This document shows, piece after piece, positions 57,978 to 64,000 of a stretch of DNA of 64,000 nucleotides. Origin of the DNA: Serpula lacrymans var. lacrymans S7.9 (Eukaryota; Basidiomycota; Agaricomycetes; Boletales; Serpulaceae); the NCBI RefSeq assembly GCF_000218685.1, contig NW_006763293.1, positions 2,911,968 through 2,975,967 of the forward strand, given 5' to 3'. The notes below the pieces were generated by a model. That model was not told the origin of the DNA. It searched no databases and was given only the letters and a program-made list of their open reading frames with translations. A program made the position numbers and the translations under genes. How positions within the stretch are numbered: the first letter of the stretch is position 1; each line of letters opens with the position of its first letter.

Positions 57978-58420
57978 CTGAAAGCTTGCTACTGCTGTTT
58001 TACACGATCTTCTATCAGCAATGCAGGCAGCAGAACAGGACAGGCTACACAGACCTCATGCTTTTTTAATCGTAAACCTGTAAGGTGGAAGTTAGTAAAA
58101 CTTGACGTTTCGTTGGCGAGCGCGTCGATGGTAACATTTTAGGTTTGGGTGGCGCAGGAGATATACAGCGGACATTAGATAAGCAGAGGGAGTCACGAGA
58201 CCAGCGGACCCTAACCCGAGGATAGCTTCAGTTGTTTCCGGATTGAGTCATGTGAACGAACGAATACGCGCCGATAACTGAACTCGAACTATTACCAAGT
58301 CTTTTGTTGTTCGCATACTGCCTGGATCCTATCTTTATATCTATAATCTTTCATGGTATGTACAGTTCAATGCATATATCGTAGTCTCATCCAGTCTCGC
58401 AGTTGTATGCATACTAGACA
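57978..58420. other. Divergent promoter region, uL1 / coiled-coil gene
   Basis: Includes the first, unresolved exon(s) of the uL1 gene on the minus strand (TACTAAC branch point at about 58095) and the upstream region of the plus-strand gene. No other gene. Confidence 0.5.
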
Positions 58421-61288
58421 ATGTCCTCTGAACCTTGGACCTTTGCGGATTTACCCACAACGCCATTGTAAGTTTCTCATATGCACTGCATCGCACCTTG
58501 TTGAGTCGCAACCGTTACTTTATCTGCGATGTTTCAGGACAAATACACCAGAATCGGATTCAGCGTCTTTATCTCCTCGATCTGCTCTTCTTTCTCCAGG
58601 TTACGATGACGCCACATTGGACAGACCTACGCGTTTCCCTCGCGGGCCAGGCGAACGGTTCAGACGTGAGCGCGAGCGCATACACTCAGCCAATTCCACC
58701 CGCGATCTTGTGCGCCTTCTTGTGAATGAGGAGTACGAATCAAGGCAGAATCGCAAAGTCCTCTACACCGCCTTTGATCGTCTTGAGAGCGAGAGCCGTC
58801 GAGCTGCAGAAGCTGAGAGTCGACTAACGGAGACTCTGCAGCGGTTTAGAGTTATCAACGAAGCAAGGGTCGCCGCTCAGCAGGAGGCTGCTCGCGCACA
58901 GGAGGAATTGAGGCTTTATCAAATGCAGCTGGGCAATGCCCAGAAGGAAATCATTAAAGCACAGAATGTGCTAAGTACCATAGAAGCGCAGCGTGATGAA
59001 GCAGAAGCTGCTGCCGCACGAGCGAGATCTACCGCTCGCAGAATGAAAGAGGATCAGCTGATACAAGTTGCTCGAGATGAAGGTAGGAGATTGGGATTCG
59101 AGGAAGGCCTTCGTCGGGGGAGGACGATCGGATACGGTGAGGGACACGCCACGGGTGTAGATGATGGCCGCTCAGAAATGAAAGAGATCGCTGAAAATGC
59201 ATTGGATAGAATGCTGGAGGACCGGGAAGAACAAGAAATCGAAGAACAAGAGCCACCGGAAGAGGTCAGGGAACCTCGTCGTCGTATACACGACCACCCT
59301 TCTCCGGACGTTGTTCGCGTTTCTTCACCTGGCCCTTCGAACAGAAATTCACGTAATACTTCCACTCTTTTGCAACGAGATGACACCAGAGACAGCCGTA
59401 GTCGAAGAAGTAGCGTTCCTCAGCCAGATACTTCCGCCATTCCCATGGCGTCCGTTATGCCCATACCTCCTCCAGGGACCGTTGGGAGGAGCTCAGGCCG
59501 TTCTACTTCTGCCATGTCCGGCCGTCAGTCTGGTTCTGGCTGGCCTGAACGCGGGCTATCACCACTTAGTAGACCTCTGTCTGTGCAGAACTCAGCCGCG
59601 AGTGTACACCATGAGGATATCCACGTGCCTCCTGATGGTTATATACCGACGTTGGATGCTAATTCATTCATCTCACTTCCCCCACCTCATGAGCTGCACC
59701 ACAGCATACCTTCTCCATCTCCATCCCGGGAACCCTCTCCACTGCCCCCTGCTTCCCCAAATGTCCGAGCTCATGATTTTGCATATGACCCCGTTTATCC
59801 ACAACAGAGACGTGCTTCCCCCGAGTCTCAGTCTCAAGCATCAACGAAGAAGTCTCAAAGCTCAACTATTTCTCAACTTGATCTTGTTACGTTTCCAACC
59901 GTGGCGCGAGATCGGGACCGGCGGGACCGTGCACGCAATTTGAGTGTGATTCCTGAAGATGTAAGTGGTTCACATAGCCCAAATACCAGCGGAATGGGAC
60001 AAAGCCTGCGGTCTGAAAGGATGAGTGACTACACCTTCTCCCAACCGGCAGCGTCAACACCTTATGCTGGTCGACAGTCTTATCGAAATGATAGAGACAG
60101 CGAAAGTAGCACTGCAATGACTCAGGACAGATATTCGAAACAAAGATTCGCTGATTCGCTTCGGTACTCAAATCCCAGTGAAGTGGAGGAATGGCGGCGG
60201 ACTGGTGCTGACAAGGTGTGTCTCTATTCCACTTGAAGTAAGCGTCGTAATTTTACCAATAACGTTGTAGCCTTCTCACAGCCAAGGCCCACCTCGTGCT
60301 CGCCCTATGAACGTGACAACACCCACACCGCTTTCCCCAACGGTCCCGACGGAGGAGATCCCGTATGCCCCGCCTCGTCGTCACCGCCGCAGTCAATCGG
60401 CCGCTTCAGCATCTCAATATTCTGACGTACGGTCACACCGCAGAGTTGTATCATCAGATAGCTCTGTACCAGACATCACTGTACAATCTCCGGTAAGTAT
60501 CTTTTGCGTCAATTTGGATATTCTAACTTACAGCTGTGTTTTAACTGTAGTCAGGCTCTCCTTCTGATGCTCCATCTAGAGGTGGTGTAGCACGTGGCCT
60601 TCTCAGCCCTGATCATCAGCCCATTCCAATACCTCCCCCTAATCCCGTCATCCCACTTGTCCCCACCGTCCCCAACACGCCAACTGCACCACCGATAAGC
60701 CTAACAGGGCAAATATATGGTCCTCCTTCAAACTTTTCTGCCCCTCGTAACGCTGAGTACGGACGTCAAGGTGCACCTCCACGTAGTTCACAATACATGC
60801 CTTCTCCCTCTCCCGATCCAGGTCGACCAAGAAGTCCTCACCCTTCGTATACTACCGCTCCTGTACCATCAGGTCTGTCATATCCTCAGCCACCTATATC
60901 TAGAGCTGCTACGCCTAGCGGCGGACCTGCTCCAATGAGTCCGCGCTCTACCATTTCAACTGTGGACCCTCGTCGTGGAAACAGCATGAACGCAGGAATG
61001 ACTCCAGCCGCTCTTGGTCATTCTAAATCATTGTCTTCTGGTCCTACGCCTACGCCCAGAGCCCAGAAGAACCCTTCGAATGCGTCGACGACTTCCCGAC
61101 GATCGTACAGCCGTTATGATCCTTCGAGTTATAATGATCCCGCTTATTTTGGCAGCAGCGAATCACTTGTTGATCCAATGACGACTCCTAACACCATCGC
61201 TAACGCTGCTGCAGGATCGGTGAGGCAGCCTCAAGTCGGACCTGTATCACCCTCGCTTTCCTATCTAACCGTGCCCGGTATGGAATAA
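58421..61288 (+). CDS. Hypothetical coiled-coil protein with long disordered Ser/Pro-rich tail
   Basis: Four exons (58421-58467, 58538-60215, 60271-60492, 60551-61288) give 894 residues. The start MSSEPWTFADLPTTPL is chosen because its first exon splices in phase to LTNTPESDSASLSPRS; an upstream open frame without support is ignored. Residues ~70-300 are a long coiled coil (LESESRRAAEAESRLTETLQ, EAARAQEELRLYQMQLGNAQ). A short Gly/Arg motif with repeated EG (GFEEGLRRGRTIGYGEGHAT) and an acidic stretch (EDREEQEIEEQEPPEE) follow. The rest is disordered, rich in Ser, Pro and Arg, with many possible phosphosites (RRSQSAAS, SPSPSREPSP). No catalytic domain and no membrane segment. The pattern suits a cytoskeletal, septal or polarity scaffold, but no family is recognised. 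Confidence 0.85.
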
Positions 61289-61782
61289 ACAATTGCTGCG
61301 AATATCAATGCCTGTAGTTTGACTTTAGATTATTGACTAACATCACGGTTGAATAACTATGCTGTAATACAACTCGTTTTGCCTCGGTTGAGTGAGGGCG
61401 TTCGTGACATTAACCACTCATTAATGCACGATGCATGAACCGCAGTCGTGATCGTTGATCCTGTGTCATGCACATAGCTGACTTTGGACTTGATTCAAAA
61501 GAGTTTCAAGCATGTTCGCTTGTCTTTGCATGATCGCCTCAGTTGATTCACGTGCAGCTCGGGAGAAACAAAGGTGGATGAACCGGTGTCGATAAGCTGG
61601 ATTTTCAATACAGTTCGGTAGAAACCCCGTACTGAAGGTTCTAGGAGGCTTTAACCTCGTGTGTTGGGCATGGTGATACAGGTGTATGTCGTACGTGAAT
61701 GACATTCCGACATACTACGTAATGTTTACTTTCACATTCCAACCATCATCACGCAGTGGTGCCAACTGAGAAAGTGTAGGAA
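61289..61782. other. Spacer between two plus-strand genes
   Basis: Contains the 3' end of the coiled-coil gene and the promoter of the next gene. The 79-codon open frame on the minus strand (61466-61705) is not protein-like. Confidence 0.4.
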
Positions 61783-63137
61783 ATGGCAATGAAGAGGAAG
61801 AGGAAGATCGGTGACATCGTCGACGAAACCGTAAACCAAGGGAACAAATTATCCCGCAAAGATACTTCACTTTCCAACCTTGAAACACTTACTACTTCTA
61901 CTAGTGCCGCTGCCACTGCATCGTGCTCAGCAGACTCTTCCATAAAGCCTGTCATCGTAGCGGCACCCGACAACAGTCCATCTGCAGATCTCTGGGGACT
62001 TCTCGACTTCTCCGAGCTGAATTCGGAAAAGGACATATTGGCGCGTTTTGATGCCATCGCCAACGCATTGTTGTGTGACTATCAGCTGGTAGTCACTCGT
62101 GGAGCTGCACAGACCGCGTTTGAGATAATCGAACTCGAATTCTATCTACAGAAGTCTGCGTGCCATGAGGATCCCTTCACACACGCCCATGAGGAGCAGA
62201 GTCACAGCGGAAAATGGTGAGTATGTTTGTTATTTTCTTTGTCTCTTTATCACAAACCATACACAGGTACTTCCACCGTGTACCCAGGCGATTTGCCGAG
62301 TCTCCTAGTAAAGCGACAAGTGCTGCTGGGTATAGGGGTGGCACCCGAAAAGGACTCGACCTGACTCTAGGCGGACCTGTAACATCGCCGTTTTTCATGT
62401 CCTCGACTTCAAGTTCCAGCACATCTATTCTCAGGGGCGGCGCTCTCCTCCGCACGCTTCGTCGAATAAGCGACGGCAAGATCATATCTGGACCATCCTT
62501 ACTTGTAGATGAAATACTTCGTCTCAGTAATGCCGCGAGTATTCAGGAGCTTGTAACGCAGAAATGGAATGGTGATATCAGAGGGTTTCCTCCTCCAGGG
62601 AGTCCCGCTGACTCTTGTCATACATCACTCTACTTGCAGACGAAGGATAAAGGAGTATCGTCTTCGACAAAGCCTCACATTTATCGTTCTCCACGTATCG
62701 GCCTTGATCTATCAAACCCAGAAACAACTGACTCGCGTTCACCCCTTCATCCTCGTGTGATGTTCTTAGCGAAACCGTATCGGTATTTCACGAATCCACA
62801 TCTTCTCACTGCGAACGGCCGAGGCCAGACATATGTCGGCGTATATCGTGAATGTCTTCAATCTAGGAGCCTGACGGACGACGACGAAGACATGTTGACG
62901 AAAGAACTGTGCCGAATCTTGGGGATAAAAGAACAGGTGGTCAAAAGGTACCTCACAGATTACAAACTGGGATACGATAAAGGGTCGTTGCGATCTTTCA
63001 TTGGGCCCGCTGGAAAAGGCGCATCAGCGTCACTTTCAACATATCTCAAAATGATGGGTACCCTGCAAAGGGTTTATGATGAGGCTATGTTACCACAGTT
63101 TACGACTACCAAAGGTGAGGAAGAAGGAAGAAGGTGA
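61783..63137 (+). CDS. Conserved hypothetical protein, possibly methylpurine-DNA glycosylase-like
   Basis: Two exons (61783-62216 and 62267-63137) give 434 residues; the intron splits a Trp codon inside SGKWYFHR. The N-terminus (MAMKRKRKIGD) looks like a nuclear signal, followed by a Ser/Thr/Ala-rich linker. The core has FEIIELEFYLQKSACHEDPF, THAHEEQSHSGKWYFHR, GTRKGLDLTLG, then LRGGALLRTLRRISDGKIIS followed by GPSLLVDEIL. The order of an E-x-E-x-Y motif, D-x-x-x-HA, a G-rich element, and LLR followed by G-P recalls 3-methyladenine (AAG/MPG) glycosylases, but the similarity is distant and judged by eye. The C-terminal 90 residues (KELCRILGIKEQVVKRYLTD; SFIGPAGKGASASL) are of unknown type. The gene is firm; the function is tentative. 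Confidence 0.8.
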
Positions 63138-63340
63138 ATAGGATAATCCTCAATAAAGTGAGAAGTCAAGTTAAATCTGAGAAGGGAGGTGGTAGACATC
63201 CAAAATTCGTTGTCACAAGCTGTCGAATAAGTCTAATTATTGCTTACTGAATAGTCTAGCAAATGCTATCCGCTAAGACATCCCAAACATTAATACTCTT
63301 AGCACACACATATATATGCAAGATATAGCATGCTAAACAT

Positions 63341-64000
63341 TCAGTAGATATGTCGGGTGATATTTGACATCCAAACTTTCCAGCGACTGCGCCCTTTTTC
63401 CCGTGATGTGTCTACGGCAATTTGTTTTTCCTGCCTATCCCGCTCTCGGACAACATCTCCCTGGCCTGGCTTCCACACCGCATCAGTCTCAAAATCGACC
63501 TCTAGTAAAGGAACAAAGTGCTGTGTCTTCTTCAACACGAAGCGTTCGTAAATGGTGTAACCTAGGTACAGAATGATGTACAAGCAAACGCCCACGTAGG
63601 TCGCAACAACATTCTGATGGGACAGTTGTCAACCGGCCGGTCATCAAATTACACGAAACAACAATTCAGCGCACCTTAGCTTCGAAAGGCTGCTCTACCA
63701 CTGCAGCATAGCCCTCAGCAATGAACATCAGTATAGCAAGGACAATGACACCGATGGGTAACAGCGGGAACAATGGCTGGATGTACGGCAAGTCTGACAA
63801 TGCCAGTTCTTGCGCCCGGTAGGCGATACGGAAACGCAGCGAAATCGCGCCAATGGAGCCCCAGACTAGGAGTGCAGAGATTCCAGTAAGATTGAGCAAC
63901 CACGTGAATACGATGCCTTCACCCCATATGGTGGTAAGAAACGAAATAAAGGACACAGCTAGTGCTACGCTGTGTGGTGTTTCAATATCGTTAAGTCGTG
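63341..64000 (-). CDS. Amino-acid permease (partial, C-terminal exons)
   Basis: Plasma-membrane amino-acid transporter of the fungal AAT/APC family. Visible on the minus strand are an exon entering from beyond 64000 down to 63675 and a last exon 63613-63341; the intron is 63674-63614. The visible protein starts RLNDIETPHSVALAVSFISF and contains several membrane helices (GIVFTWLLNLTGISALLVWG; LLPIGVIVLAILMFIAEGYA). The family signature FRIAYRAQELALSDLPYIQP and PFEAKNVVATYVGVCLYI follow. A cytoplasmic basic tail ends it. The front two thirds are outside the window. Confidence 0.93.

Noticed and set aside
1..64000. CRISPR arrays, bacterial operons, ribosome-binding sites, rRNA genes
   Set aside because: Intron-rich eukaryotic DNA; no regularly spaced repeats of CRISPR type and no rRNA-like sequence seen.

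Overview
The window is nuclear DNA of a filamentous basidiomycete, most likely an agaricomycete. Nearly every gene is broken by several 44-70 bp GT-AG introns, there is a class I hydrophobin, and the retrotransposons are chromodomain Ty3/gypsy and Ty1/copia types. Apart from the two genes cut by the window ends, exon joins were worked out by hand from splice sites, reading phase and family motifs.

Left flank (1-6216): the end of an auxilin/Swa2-like clathrin-uncoating gene on the minus strand (cut by the window start), a 2.6 kb gene-poor spacer, and a class I O-methyltransferase of the caffeoyl-CoA/catechol type.

Transposon island (about 6540-29627): roughly 23 kb of nested elements between the O-methyltransferase and a mitochondrial methionyl-tRNA synthetase. 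Reading inwards there are: a copia remnant carrying a solo LTR of its own family (duplicated target TATGC); two ~1.8-2.0 kb direct repeats (R1), probably very long LTRs; an old gypsy with a broken reverse transcriptase and a solo LTR (duplicated target GAAAG); and a pogo/Tc1-like transposon (15833-29627) with TA duplications, ~42 bp inverted ends and a decayed DDE transposase. That transposon contains another solo LTR (duplicated target AAATT), one R1 copy, and an 8.3 kb gypsy element with two near-identical 870 bp LTRs. This gypsy has gag and pol, plus a 375-residue ORF of unknown function ahead of gag.

The most unusual signal is a ~56-59 codon ORF with one predicted membrane helix. It starts exactly 35 bases inside the LTR of two diverged gypsy families, and its conserved residues are kept while synonymous codons change. 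It lies upstream of the LTR TATA box, that is in U3, so it would sit at the 3' end of the genomic RNA after pol. The R1 repeats carry a similarly placed membrane ORF.

Right flank (29644-64000): mostly conserved genes. In order they are mitochondrial Met-tRNA synthetase (+), a small mitochondrial-type protein (+), an MFS sugar transporter (-), a secreted FAD-linked oxidase with 14 exons (+), Lunapark (-), a hydrophobin (-), the ribosome-biogenesis ATPase Arb1 (+), the protein phosphatase 4 catalytic subunit (-), an Nrg1-like zinc-finger repressor (-), ribosomal protein uL1/L10a (-), a coiled-coil/disordered protein (+), a protein distantly resembling methylpurine-DNA glycosylase (+), and the last exons of an amino-acid permease (-, cut by the window end). 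These are independent housekeeping, cell-surface and transport genes rather than one pathway. The divergent sugar transporter and secreted oxidase pair might act together, but only their adjacency suggests it.
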